Assembly (NCBI RefSeq): GCF_000368045.1
Contig: NZ_KB849236.1
Location: 434,126-498,125, forward strand
Source of the DNA: Acinetobacter johnsonii CIP 64.6
Lineage (GTDB): Bacteria; Pseudomonadota; Gammaproteobacteria; Pseudomonadales; Moraxellaceae
Reading direction: 5' to 3'
Length of the DNA stretch: 64,000 nucleotides
In this document: one piece after another, positions 51,612 through 60,317 of the stretch
How positions within the stretch are numbered: the first letter of the stretch is position 1
How the letters are laid out: every line of letters begins with the position of its first letter
Translations under genes and position numbers: made by a program
Notes under the pieces: generated by a model
What the model was told of the DNA's origin: nothing
The model's database searches: none
Seen by the model: the letters and a program-made list of their open reading frames with translations, nothing else

Positions 51612-52550
51612 ATGTCATCCAAAGGCACTGATGTAGTTATCTACATTGCAAAAGAAGAGTCACCTAATGTTTTGCCTACAGTGGCTGTCTGGCATACGTT
51701 GCGTCGAAACTCTGACTCGTTAAAGAAAACCGTTTCACTTACTGAAACTGATGAAATTGTGGATTCTCGTTTTGATCAAGGTTCAGTAGCAACTTCTGGT
51801 GAAGCGACTGGCACCATTGAATATGAACTATCAGCTTTAAGCCAAGATATTCTGCTTGAAGGTGCGGCTGGTAATATATTTGTTGATGATGCAATTAGCG
51901 GTGTAGCCACTCTTGAAATTGGTGGCATGGAATTAGATACCTTCACCATCGTGAAGCATGATAAAAAACTAAACTTTATTCAAGTATTCTCAGGTGCTCG
52001 TATCGGTGAATTAACCATTCAAGGCGACACCGAAGGCAAAATTACAGGCTCTGCAACAATTAGCGCTACAGGCTATGCAAACCCAGCAGCAAGCCCTGTA
52101 ACTGCACCACTTGCTGCACCTGACACACCATTCATGTCATCCATTAACGTGAATACATTCAAAATTAATGGCGTGAGTACTGTGGGTACTGCATGTGCTG
52201 AGTCGTTCACCATTTCGATTAACAACAATCTTACAGCTCGCCCATGTCTGGGTAATCAGAGCATCATTCCAAACCGCTACACTGAAGGCAAAGTGAATAT
52301 TGGTCTGAGTGCAACAGTGGTCCTAACCGAGCAATCTAAAGCCTGGATTCCATATGTTGAGTCACGCGAAACCATGACTGCTGAAATTGGCATCGAAGAT
52401 ACTCAAGGCAATGCTTATGGGTTCCACTTCCCTAAACTGGAACTCGATAATGATGGCATGTCAGACACCAATGCGACCGATGACCACACGCTGGCTTTAG
52501 AGTTCAAGCAGGTCAAAGTAGCACCAACCATCACACGTTCAGTTGCATAA
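51612..52550 (+). CDS. Major tail tube protein
   Basis: 312 aa. Start MSSKGTDVVIYIAKEES after AAGGAG. Features of phage tail tube proteins: VDSRFDQGSVATSGEATGTI, ESFTISINNNLTARPCLGNQ and C-terminal HTLALEFKQVKVAPT. Located directly before the tail chaperones. Confidence 0.88.
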   Translation: MSSKGTDVVIYIAKEESPNVLPTVAVWHTLRRNSDSLKKTVSLTETDEIVDSRFDQGSVATSGEATGTIEYELSALSQDILLEGAAGNIFVDDAISGVATLEIGGMELDTFTIVKHDKKLNFIQVFSGARIGELTIQGDTEGKITGSATISATGYANPAASPVTAPLAAPDTPFMSSINVNTFKINGVSTVGTACAESFTISINNNLTARPCLGNQSIIPNRYTEGKVNIGLSATVVLTEQSKAWIPYVESRETMTAEIGIEDTQGNAYGFHFPKLELDNDGMSDTNATDDHTLALEFKQVKVAPTITRSVA

Positions 52551-52556
52551 CTATAG

Positions 52557-52574
52557 CCGCCTTCGGGCGGTTTT
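52557..52574 (+). terminator. Terminator-like hairpin after the tail tube gene
   Basis: CCGCC-TTCG-GGCGG followed by TTTTC; short T run, probably leaky. Confidence 0.65.
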
Positions 52575-52591
52575 CTCTTGGAAGATCAAAC

Positions 52592-53077
52592 ATGGCTTTA
52601 AAAGTAGCAATCCAACAAAGTAAAGAAGTTGCACTCTGGAAAGAATATAAAGATAGCAAGGGCAATGTATTGGCAGAGTTCAAGATTCGAGGCTCTGATT
52701 ACAAGGCATATCGGGTAGCGGTTGAGCGTGCACAGAATCAGTTGTCATCGAAAGGCTATGATGTAGCGACTGCGGGTAGTGATGATAAGCTTTATCATGA
52801 GCTTTTATTGGAGGCTGCTGCATGTCATCTGGTGGCTGATTGGAAAGGCGTAGTATTTGTTGAAGATGGTAAAGAGATCGAGCCTGAATGCACGCCTGAA
52901 AACGCAACCAAGCTTTTCAACATGGGTGACATTGGCGTAGCAATCTGGGCCTTTGTGAAAGCGCAGTCTGATCAGATCCAAGCCGAAGCAAACAGCTATC
53001 GAGATGAAGTATTGGGAAAGTCCGAGAACTCTACCGATACCTCAACCAGTTTGCTGGACTCAGCGAGTACCAAATAA
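52592..53077 (+). CDS. Tail assembly chaperone, G-like
   Basis: 161 aa, helical: ALKVAIQQSKEVALWKEYKD, then LYHELLLEAAACHLVADWKG. Between tail tube and tape measure as in lambda G. The codons ttG GGA AAG (53012-53020) form the slippery heptamer GGGAAAG used by lambda G/GT; ribosomes slipping -1 continue into the T-like frame. Without slipping the protein ends in a Ser/Thr-rich tail. Confidence 0.87.
   Translation: MALKVAIQQSKEVALWKEYKDSKGNVLAEFKIRGSDYKAYRVAVERAQNQLSSKGYDVATAGSDDKLYHELLLEAAACHLVADWKGVVFVEDGKEIEPECTPENATKLFNMGDIGVAIWAFVKAQSDQIQAEANSYRDEVLGKSENSTDTSTSLLDSASTK
53014..53020 (+). promoter_or_regulatory. Programmed -1 frameshift site (G/GT type)
   Basis: GGGAAAG in the phase G GGA AAG, identical to the lambda site. 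After the slip the frame reads VRELYRYLNQFAGLSEYQIK and on to 53346. The -1 frame opens just upstream of the site (stop at 53005-53007), as required. Confidence 0.85.
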
Positions 53078-53346
53078 AGTTGCGTGAAAAGCAGGGGCAT
53101 GAATTACCTGATCCACCAGAATACTCATATACAGCCAATGCTTTAATTGAAGCCTACAATGTCATTTCGCGCTCACGCAGATATGAGCAAGGCACACCGT
53201 TAGCATTGGGCATTGCTGATCTAAATGCCTATTGTGAGCAGTATGAGTTACCAGTAGAGCGCTACATTTTCAATGCAGTCATCTTTGATCTGGATAATCG
53301 GTTTATTGATGAGGCGTATAAGAAGATGAGTAAGAAATCAGCGTGA
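53020..53346 (+). CDS. Tail assembly chaperone, T-like part of the GT fusion
   Basis: 108 codons read after the -1 shift, giving a G-T fusion of about 251 aa (143 + 108). Contains REKQGHELPDPPEYSYTANA, LIEAYNVISRSRRYEQGTPL. There is no good independent start (only TTG at 53080). The fusion would hold tail tube subunits on the tape measure. Confidence 0.83.
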   Translation, partial: VRELYRYLNQFAGLSEYQIKLREKQGHELPDPPEYSYTANALIEAYNVISRSRRYEQGTPLALGIADLNAYCEQYELPVERYIFNAVIFDLDNRFIDEAYKKMSKKSA

Positions 53347-53365
53347 GTTGGTTTCTTTTCTGGTT

Positions 53366-53493
53366 TTAGATATCTTAAGACAAAATAAATATCCTTAAAT
53401 TTACGATGAAAAACATAAATTTATTAAAAATCAAAAACACCAAATTAAAAAATATGATAATCTCATAGTCAAATCGAATACTAGGTATTGGTT
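53366..53493 (+). promoter_or_regulatory. Upstream region of the CapRel-like gene with candidate promoter
   Basis: Very AT-rich, unlike the flanking late genes. Contains TTAGATATCTT (53366-53376), related to a motif before the next two accessory genes, and TATGAT/GATAAT at 53452-53459 as a possible -10. Confidence 0.5.
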
Positions 53494-54567
53494 ATGAGTG
53501 GCTCAGAAAAAATAGTTGTACCAGGTACAAATGTCTTAAGACGAGCGGGTAATACTTTAATCAGCTCAGAAGCTAGTGAAGCTGAAAAAATAGAAGCCTT
53601 TAAAGTGCTAACCGCATGGCGTTCTTTACATACATACCCAATTGATACTTTTCAAAAAACCTTGAGAAGAAGATGTGGCGAGTTGAAATTTAAAGACTCA
53701 ACTGTGGCGCAAAGACTTAAGCGATTGCCATCAATTGTCTCTAAATTGAAGCGACATCCTGGAATGAACTTGGCTCGAATGCAGGACATTGGTGGGCTAA
53801 GGGTGATTTTGCCTAGCATTCAGGATGTTTATCGACTGCACAATGACTTGATCCACATAAACAAAAGATTTAGCCATGAGCCGAAACTCCCTTGTGATGA
53901 TTATATTCAAAAACCAAAGCCTGATGGTTATCGTAGCTTGCATCAGATATTTATTTACAAGAGTAGAGATCACACAGAGCTGGATGGCTTAAGTATTGAG
54001 TTGCAAATAAGGACTAAATTACAGCACTCTTGGGCAACAGCTGTTGAGACTCTTGGGGTAATTGAAAAAGCATCTATAAAGTCTGGTTTTGGCTCTGAAG
54101 ATCATAAGCATTTTTTTAAGTTGAGCAGCGCACTTTTTTCAATAAAAGAGCAAACCCCGATGCTACCGGAATTTGCAGAACTCACCCCAAATGAGATTGC
54201 GCATCAAGCAAAAGAAATTGAAGAAAAGCTGCAAATCTTCAAGAAACTCAAGGGAATTGCAATTACCGCTAAGCACATTGAGTCAACTTCTAATAGTAAG
54301 TATGCGTATCATATTTTAAGACTATATAGAGACGAAGATGCTTGGAAGGTGGATGTAATGCCTTTTTCCAAAAATCAAGAAGATCTAGCCAAGACTTTTT
54401 ATGCATCACTTGAGGCGAAAGTTAAAGGTGATCCCGATGTAGATGTGGTATTGGTATCTGTGGGTGATTTGAAGGCGATTAAAAAAGCTTATCCAAACTA
54501 CTTCTTGGATACTAATCAATTCATCAAAGAGATGCAGTCAGCATTTAAGAAGTATTTAGATGCTTAA
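53494..54567 (+). CDS. CapRel-like fused toxSAS (RelA/SpoT-domain) protein
   Basis: 357 aa. Residues about 35-200 are a RelA/SpoT nucleotidyl-transferase: ARMQDIGGLRVIL (95-106), G-loop region DDYIQKPKPDGYRSLH (135-150, Y146) and ELQIRTKLQHSWATAVE (169-185). The C-terminal 150 residues are helical then beta-rich and end KKAYPNYFLDTNQF, where YPNY (333-336) matches the YxxY neutralisation motif of CapRel proteins. Those fuse a tRNA-pyrophosphorylating toxin to a sensor that detects invading capsid protein. Its place between the GT chaperone and tape measure, with its own promoter region and terminator, marks it as an accessory gene, probably antiphage. Confidence 0.85.
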   Translation: MSGSEKIVVPGTNVLRRAGNTLISSEASEAEKIEAFKVLTAWRSLHTYPIDTFQKTLRRRCGELKFKDSTVAQRLKRLPSIVSKLKRHPGMNLARMQDIGGLRVILPSIQDVYRLHNDLIHINKRFSHEPKLPCDDYIQKPKPDGYRSLHQIFIYKSRDHTELDGLSIELQIRTKLQHSWATAVETLGVIEKASIKSGFGSEDHKHFFKLSSALFSIKEQTPMLPEFAELTPNEIAHQAKEIEEKLQIFKKLKGIAITAKHIESTSNSKYAYHILRLYRDEDAWKVDVMPFSKNQEDLAKTFYASLEAKVKGDPDVDVVLVSVGDLKAIKKAYPNYFLDTNQFIKEMQSAFKKYLDA

Positions 54568-54571
54568 AACA

Positions 54572-54596
54572 AACCATCCTTCGGGATGGTTTTTTC
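54572..54596 (+). terminator. Terminator of the CapRel-like gene
   Basis: AACCATCC-TTCG-GGATGGTT followed by T run. Confidence 0.9.
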
Positions 54597-54603
54597 ATTC
54601 TGG

Positions 54604-54629
54604 AATTAGTATCTTATGATTTCTTATAA
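54604..54629 (+). promoter_or_regulatory. Promoter-like motif before the lipoprotein gene
   Basis: AATTAGTATCTT followed nine bases later by TATAA; the identical arrangement precedes the next accessory gene at 55163-55188. Confidence 0.5.
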
Positions 54630-54641
54630 GAGGGAAATCAC

Positions 54642-55085
54642 ATGAAAAGATTATTAGTTGCAGGGGTAGTGGGTTTTGGGTTGGTGGGATGTACATCTAT
54701 CCAAATTAACAATACAACTGGATTTAACCCAGATTCTATTAAGCAGGTATGCATTGTACATAATCCTAAAGTAATTATTAGAGATTTTGACAGGCTGGTT
54801 GAGAAGAGTTTTGCTCGATACAACATTGATTCCAAAACTGTTAAAAATAATGACGACTTAAGCCTATGCCAGACCACTTTAAACTATACGGCTCTTCGCT
54901 CATGGGATTTTGCACCGTATATGGTATCAGCTCAATTCAATTTACTGCAAAATGGTCGTCAGGTTTCTGAAGCATCTTTTAGATTAAAAGGAAATGGGGG
55001 GTTAGCTCTTAATAAGTGGAGAAGCACGGAAACCAAGATTAATGAGCTGGTCGATGAATTATTAGGGAAGACGCCCAAGCGATAG
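54642..55085 (+). CDS. Small outer-membrane lipoprotein (Sbal_3080-like)
   Basis: 147 aa. Lipobox LVGC after MKRLLVAGVVGFG places the lipid-bearing Cys at residue 17; TS follows, suggesting sorting to the outer membrane. The mature part (SIQINNTTGFNPDSIKQVCI, YTALRSWDFAPYMVSAQFNL) resembles the Sbal_3080 lipoprotein family of unknown function. It has its own promoter-like motif and terminator in the tail operon, so it may change the lysogen surface or block superinfection. Confidence 0.75.
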   Translation: MKRLLVAGVVGFGLVGCTSIQINNTTGFNPDSIKQVCIVHNPKVIIRDFDRLVEKSFARYNIDSKTVKNNDDLSLCQTTLNYTALRSWDFAPYMVSAQFNLLQNGRQVSEASFRLKGNGGLALNKWRSTETKINELVDELLGKTPKR

Positions 55086-55129
55086 AAAGATATCGGGCTG
55101 AAAATTTGTGTAATAAATATACAAATAAG

Positions 55130-55154
55130 AACCTCCTTCGGGAGGTTTCTTTTT
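55130..55154 (+). terminator. Terminator of the lipoprotein gene
   Basis: AACCTCC-TTCG-GGAGGTT followed by TCTTTTT. Confidence 0.85.
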
Positions 55155-55162
55155 GCCCACAA

Positions 55163-55188
55163 AATTAGTATCTTGTTCTAAATTATAA
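55163..55188 (+). promoter_or_regulatory. Promoter-like motif before the secreted-protein gene
   Basis: A second copy of AATTAGTATCTT, with TATAA at the same nine-base distance as in the copy at 54604. Confidence 0.5.
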
Positions 55189-55201
55189 ATTTGGGGTGGG
55201 T

Positions 55202-55738
55202 ATGAAATCGGTTGTTATATTGCTATTAAGTCTGGGCGGCTCTAGCGCATTTGCTAACGACCTTTACACACTAAAAGACCGGGATGGAAATTCCATCTTA
55301 AGCTCAATGGAAAACCCTGATGCAGAATATAGAAACTTTGTTGTGGATAAGGATACATACACAACAAAACCAAAACCTGAAGACTGGAATTTAAATTGCA
55401 CAAAAGATAGGTTTAGTGGTACTAAATCTTGTACGTTAAGCAAGCCATATAATGCACTATTAGTGGGAATACATGGCGGGCGACATAGTGTTTATATTGG
55501 TCGAAATCACTTTCCACGCACTCAGAGCGCCATAAAAATTGACAACAATGCTCCAATTTATGGGAATGAAGGTTCAAGCGATACACCCAAAAAAGCAATT
55601 GAACAAATGAAAAAAGGAAAGGTTGCTTACACTAGGTATAGGGAGTGGCCTTATGAATATAATCAAGATGGTGAAACCGACTTAACTGGATTTACTGAAA
55701 AATACAATGAAATGCTAGAAGAGTACAAAAAACTCTAG
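55202..55738 (+). CDS. Secreted periplasmic protein of unknown function
   Basis: 178 aa. Signal peptide MKSVVILLLSLGGSSAFA, then NDLYTLKDRDGNSILSSMEN. The mature part has two Cys near LNCTKDRFSGTKSCTL that could form a disulfide, and an acidic/basic C-terminal helix. ATG 55202 after GGGGTGGG. Third gene of the accessory block before the tape measure; a surface-exclusion role is conjecture. Confidence 0.65.
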   Translation: MKSVVILLLSLGGSSAFANDLYTLKDRDGNSILSSMENPDAEYRNFVVDKDTYTTKPKPEDWNLNCTKDRFSGTKSCTLSKPYNALLVGIHGGRHSVYIGRNHFPRTQSAIKIDNNAPIYGNEGSSDTPKKAIEQMKKGKVAYTRYREWPYEYNQDGETDLTGFTEKYNEMLEEYKKL

Positions 55739-55755
55739 TCAATACAATCAAACCA

Positions 55756-55814
55756 ACCTCGCTTTGTGCGGGGTTTTTTAATACCCAAAATACAGCGCCT
55801 TTAGGTGCTTTTTT
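55756..55814 (+). terminator. Two tandem terminators before the tape measure gene
   Basis: ACCTCGC-TTTGT-GCGGGGT with T run (55756-55779), then AGCGCC-TTTA-GGTGCT with T run (55794-55814). Confidence 0.85.
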
Positions 55815-55834
55815 ATTACCTAAAGGAAAGCGAT

Positions 55835-58800
55835 ATGGCTCAAGATTCTGTACTTCGAATTGTTATTGATTCACGAAATGCTGAGCGTAATGCACGAAAT
55901 GTAGCAAATGAACTCCAAAATATTGAGCGCAATGGCGACCATGCGTCACAATCTATGGATTCTATGTCTGTGGCAACTCGCCAGCTTGCGGGTTATATGG
56001 CTGGCGTTGTGACTGTTGGTGCTGCTATCTCTAAAATGGATGCCTACACAGGTATGCAGAACCGCTTAAAGCTTGTCACTGAGTCGCAAGAACAGCTGAA
56101 CACAGCAATGAGTGATACCTTTAGTATTGCGCAAAAAACACGCTCAAGTTGGGAAAATGTCATACAGGTTTATCAGCGATTTCAAGATAATGCAAAAACA
56201 TTAAATATTGACATGGCTAAAACAGCCGAGCTTACAGAAACAGTATCAAAAGCTGTGGCAATTAGCGGGGCTTCAACTGAAGGCGCAAATGCAGCACTGG
56301 TTCAGTTTGGGCAATCTTTAGCATCAGGTGTATTTCGCGGCGAGGAATTTAACTCTGTCGCAGAACAGGCTCCTGGATTATTGAAAGCTATTGCCACAGG
56401 TCTTGGTGTGAATATCGGTCAATTAAGAGCCATGGCTAATGATGGTAAATTGACCAGCGACATTCTCGTTGATGCACTAACAAAGTCAAAAAAATCAGTA
56501 GATGAATTATTTGCAAAAACCGATGTGACAATTGGTCAATCCCTTCAACTATTAAGCAATGAAGTCACCAAATTTACAGGCGAAGCAGGCAAGGCTTCAG
56601 GTGTTGCAACAACCTTAGCTAGTAGCATCCAAATATTAGCCAATAATCTTGATGCTATTGCAGGCATTGCAGTGGTTGGTGGTGTGGCTTTATTAACCAA
56701 AACTATTGCTTCTCAAACAGTGGCGATTCATGGCTCCATTACCGCAGTAGTGGCACGACGAGCAGCAGATACAGCAGCCATGCAATCTCAGATTCAATTG
56801 ACTGCGGTGGAGGTGCAACGTACTCGTCAAGTAGCAGCGTTAGCGCTTACTGAGATCAATCTAGCACGTCAGGAATTAAACTCAGCTACCACTCGCCAAG
56901 CGCGTGCAGCCGCAACTATGCGACTCACTCAGGCGGAAATTGCGCACAGCATTGCATTAAAGCAAAGCGCGGCGGCCGTAGCTACTCAAACTGTTGCTGA
57001 AAATGCACTGAATGCTAGTCGGTCACGTGGAGCGATGTTACTTGGTTTGGTTGGTGGCCCAATCGGTGCAATCACAATCGGTGTGGCTGCATTGACTGCT
57101 GGCTACATGTACCTTCAAAAACGCACAGCAGAAGCAAATGCAAAACTTGAAGAACAAGGCCGTGTTGCTGAAAAAACCAAAGAGGAGCTTTTAGCACTAA
57201 AAGGGGTTCAGCTTGATGTCGCTAAAGATGATTTAGCAGCATCATTTGAAGACCAGAACGACAAATTAAATAAGCTAAACTTGTCGTTTAATGGTTTTAT
57301 TCGCACAGTTAAAAATGCGAACGCTGGCAATAAAGAGGTTTATGAAATCTCAGATCAAGTGCACAAAGGATTAATGTCGCAAGCTGATGCTGTCGAGAGA
57401 TTGAATAAGCTAAAACTATTGACACCTGAGCAAAAATCCCAAGGTCTGGATTTAATTAAGAGTTACGAGGAGGCTAGGGTTAAGGCTCAGCAAAATGCAG
57501 ATGCTCAAAAAACTTTAGGTCAGCAGGTTACTTTATCTGGCAATGCTGCATCTAATGCTGTTGGTAAGGTAAACGATAACACCAATGCTATGTATAACAA
57601 CGCTGATGCGGCGAACGCAGCAGCGGATGCACAGTCTAAGTATATTTCAAACCTACAGAAGGGTGCCGCGCAGACCATTATGACCAACAAGCTAATTGCT
57701 AAAGGTTGGGAGATTGAGCGTGCAAAAATGGCATCACAAGCGGCTTTTGAGAATGGAGGAAAGGTTTCGGCAAAAGATATTCAGATTATTGATATGAATA
57801 TTGCTGCAAATAAAAAACTACAAGCCTCTGAGGATGCAATCGCTAATGCTAAAAGAGGATCGGCTAAAGCAACGAGTGCAGCTTTGTCGCAACACCGAAA
57901 GGATGCAAAAGAAGCAAATCGTATAGATGAGGAGCAACGTAATCTTAGAGAGCAATACATTTATGCTTATGCTGATAGAGAGAAGCAGATTGAGTTGAAT
58001 TTAGCTAAAGAAATTGCAGAAATTCAAAAGGCAAATTTCGCTAATCCTGAGCCATACCTAGAGGCAGCAAATAAGCGCGCTTATTATGAAAAGCAAATCT
58101 ATTTATCTCAATTGCAGTTTGAAATTAATGAATTCCAAATGAGCGAGGAGCAAAAGCTTAAATACTCTTACGATATAAAAAACTTACAACTTCATCAAAA
58201 TTCAGAAATAACCAAGGAAAGCAAAGAGATTGCTATTAACGCACTCGAGGAGCAATACAACCAAGAACTCGCTCTAATCAAACTTTCACAAGAAACTCGC
58301 TTATTCCAAGCCCAACAATCCTACATGCATGAAGTTGATGCAATGCAAGAAAGATATAGGCTTGAAAGAGAGGAAATTGCAAAAATTAAAGACGAGAAGC
58401 AAAGAGCTGGATTGCTTAATGCATCTTATCGTGCTGAGGATAATGAATACGAAACCAAGCGTCGCAATGCGTGGAACAATTATCGTCAATTAAATGCAGA
58501 TCGTGATGGTAGTGGTGAGTTTCTTCAGCTTGATTTTGCTAAGGAAGATGCATCAAAAACGATTGAGGATAGTATTAAGTACAATCTTATTACCGAAAAA
58601 GAAGGTAAAGATGCTCTCCTTAAGATTGAAGAGGATTATCAAAAAGCCAAGCTTCAACTTAGTTTGAGTTATGGTGAGAAAATTGCTGGATCGACTGCTG
58701 ATAGCATGGCGGTGATTTTTGGTGAGCAGTCGGGTGCTTACAAGGCTATGTTTGCAGTTCAAAAAGGTTTTGCTATTGCTCAATCCATGATTGCTATTCA

Positions 58801-59359
58801 ACAAGGTATTGCGAATGCAATGTCTTTACCATTTCCGACAAATCTTGCGGCTGCTGCAACAGTAGCGGTAGAAACAGCAAGTATACTATCCAATATTCGA
58901 TCTGTAACCATGGCTGTTTCGGGTAGTGATGGTTATGCCAACGGCGGCTACACAGGCCACGGTGGTAAATACGAGCCAGCAGGTGTCGTACACAAAGGCG
59001 AAGGTGTTTTAACTCAAGAGGAAGTCAAAGCATTAGGTGGCCCACAAGGCTTTGAGGATTTGCGAAAGTCTATCCGTCGAGGTTATGCGACTGGTGGATT
59101 GGTTGCAGATACTCATCGTGTTGGTATGGGTGCTGTGAATGCGATTAATCGGGGTGCAAGTGCTGGACCAGCACAGGTAGTAGGCGCAACCATTAACATT
59201 AATAACAACACTGGAGCCCAAGTCAACGCGCGTCAAAACCCTGATGGCAGTGTTGATATTGATGTGATTGAACGGCAGTTGGCTGGTCGTTTAGGCAATC
59301 CCAATAGTACGCTTTCCAAATCACTTAAGCAGAACACCACAGCATCACGGAGACGATAA
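55835..59359 (+). CDS. Tail tape measure protein
   Basis: 1174 aa, start MAQDSVLRIVIDSRNAERN after AAAGGAAAG. N-terminal tape-measure domain (FRGEEFNSVAEQAPGLLKAI, LGVNIGQLRAMANDGKLTSD), long helical coils, a central hydrophobic stretch (GAMLLGLVGGPIGAITIGVA) and a Gly-rich end (YANGGYTGHGGKYEPAGVVH). At about 1.5 angstrom per residue the length suggests a tail of roughly 175 nm. Confidence 0.95.
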   Translation: MAQDSVLRIVIDSRNAERNARNVANELQNIERNGDHASQSMDSMSVATRQLAGYMAGVVTVGAAISKMDAYTGMQNRLKLVTESQEQLNTAMSDTFSIAQKTRSSWENVIQVYQRFQDNAKTLNIDMAKTAELTETVSKAVAISGASTEGANAALVQFGQSLASGVFRGEEFNSVAEQAPGLLKAIATGLGVNIGQLRAMANDGKLTSDILVDALTKSKKSVDELFAKTDVTIGQSLQLLSNEVTKFTGEAGKASGVATTLASSIQILANNLDAIAGIAVVGGVALLTKTIASQTVAIHGSITAVVARRAADTAAMQSQIQLTAVEVQRTRQVAALALTEINLARQELNSATTRQARAAATMRLTQAEIAHSIALKQSAAAVATQTVAENALNASRSRGAMLLGLVGGPIGAITIGVAALTAGYMYLQKRTAEANAKLEEQGRVAEKTKEELLALKGVQLDVAKDDLAASFEDQNDKLNKLNLSFNGFIRTVKNANAGNKEVYEISDQVHKGLMSQADAVERLNKLKLLTPEQKSQGLDLIKSYEEARVKAQQNADAQKTLGQQVTLSGNAASNAVGKVNDNTNAMYNNADAANAAADAQSKYISNLQKGAAQTIMTNKLIAKGWEIERAKMASQAAFENGGKVSAKDIQIIDMNIAANKKLQASEDAIANAKRGSAKATSAALSQHRKDAKEANRIDEEQRNLREQYIYAYADREKQIELNLAKEIAEIQKANFANPEPYLEAANKRAYYEKQIYLSQLQFEINEFQMSEEQKLKYSYDIKNLQLHQNSEITKESKEIAINALEEQYNQELALIKLSQETRLFQAQQSYMHEVDAMQERYRLEREEIAKIKDEKQRAGLLNASYRAEDNEYETKRRNAWNNYRQLNADRDGSGEFLQLDFAKEDASKTIEDSIKYNLITEKEGKDALLKIEEDYQKAKLQLSLSYGEKIAGSTADSMAVIFGEQSGAYKAMFAVQKGFAIAQSMIAIQQGIANAMSLPFPTNLAAAATVAVETASILSNIRSVTMAVSGSDGYANGGYTGHGGKYEPAGVVHKGEGVLTQEEVKALGGPQGFEDLRKSIRRGYATGGLVADTHRVGMGAVNAINRGASAGPAQVVGATININNNTGAQVNARQNPDGSVDIDVIERQLAGRLGNPNSTLSKSLKQNTTASRRR

Positions 59360-59835
59360 TGCATAAGCTGTTGTATTGCACAACCCAGTCGGGCTATTCA
59401 GCCCAGATTGGGGATGGTGTTATTTCTCAAGAGTTAGACGGTGGTGCACCAAGGTTTAAGCGTGCATTAAAAGGCACATACCATAGCGCATCAGTGCGGT
59501 GGGTGGTAAAGGATGCAGGCTATCAGTATTTAATGGCTTTTTATCGTGTCTGGGCTAGAAATCCAAATCAGCGTTTTTTAGCGAAGCTTTGTATTGATGG
59601 TCCAGAGGTTGAGGATTATCAATGCTATTTCTCTGGAAGCCCAAGCCTTGAAAGCAAAGAAGGACCAATCTACACGGTCACTGCTGAGCTTCGAGTGAAG
59701 CCGTTGAATATTGATCCGAATCTGGATGATCTTATTGTCACGGTAGCAACTGAAGGCGTGGATTTGGCTGAACTGCTTAATCCGCTTGATCACTTGGTGA
59801 ATGTGGCTCTACCTGATGCATTGGAGAACTTATGA
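59359..59835 (+). CDS. Minor tail protein
   Basis: 158 aa. GDGVISQELDGGAPRFKRAL, WVVKDAGYQYLMAFYRVWAR. Located between tape measure and the DUF1833 gene, in the slot of lambda M/L-type tail-tip proteins. Start overlaps the tape measure stop. Confidence 0.75.
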   Translation: MHKLLYCTTQSGYSAQIGDGVISQELDGGAPRFKRALKGTYHSASVRWVVKDAGYQYLMAFYRVWARNPNQRFLAKLCIDGPEVEDYQCYFSGSPSLESKEGPIYTVTAELRVKPLNIDPNLDDLIVTVATEGVDLAELLNPLDHLVNVALPDALENL

Positions 59836-60317
59836 CAGATTACACTGCATTTTTTCTCAATAATTCTGGTGGGGTGGTGCAGCTTGAATGCCTAGAAATA
59901 TCCCATCCGAGTTTTACTAAGATATTTCGATACACTCGCAATGATGAAGATGGGATACAGATTGGCGATAACTTCTATCAATATCAACCAATGTCAATCA
60001 AGCGAACCAATGTCACCAATGACCTTGATCAGAAGCTACAGGTGACTTTGGTGGACATGGAGGATGAGCTTATGGATGCGATAAAAAACATCCGAAACTC
60101 TGCTTATCCACGAGTAAAACCAAAGATCAACTTCAAGATATATCGAGATGATGATCTTTCAGCACCAATGGTTGAGATGCAAACTCTAGAAGCGCCTACA
60201 ATCTCAAAGGACAGCACTGGGCTTGTGACCTTTGATGCTCAAGCACCAGAACTAAACTCTGTCAAAACTGGGAAGCTTTACACCTTTGAAGACTATCCAT
60301 TGCTTAAGGGGATCTAA
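59832..60317 (+). CDS. DUF1833-family tail tip protein
   Basis: 161 aa. VVQLECLEISHPSFTKIFRY and MDAIKNIRNSAYPRVKPKIN are the DUF1833 signature. Part of the distal tail hub. Overlaps its neighbours by 1-4 bp. Confidence 0.85.
   Translation: MTDYTAFFLNNSGGVVQLECLEISHPSFTKIFRYTRNDEDGIQIGDNFYQYQPMSIKRTNVTNDLDQKLQVTLVDMEDELMDAIKNIRNSAYPRVKPKINFKIYRDDDLSAPMVEMQTLEAPTISKDSTGLVTFDAQAPELNSVKTGKLYTFEDYPLLKGI

Noticed and set aside
53080..53346. Separate TTG-start gene after the tail chaperone
   Set aside because: A GGGAAAG slip site in correct phase explains the frame better as a GT fusion.
53494..54567. Housekeeping RelA or SpoT
   Set aside because: It lacks the HD hydrolase, TGS and ACT domains and lies inside a phage tail operon; the fused C-terminal domain with YPNY fits a toxSAS.
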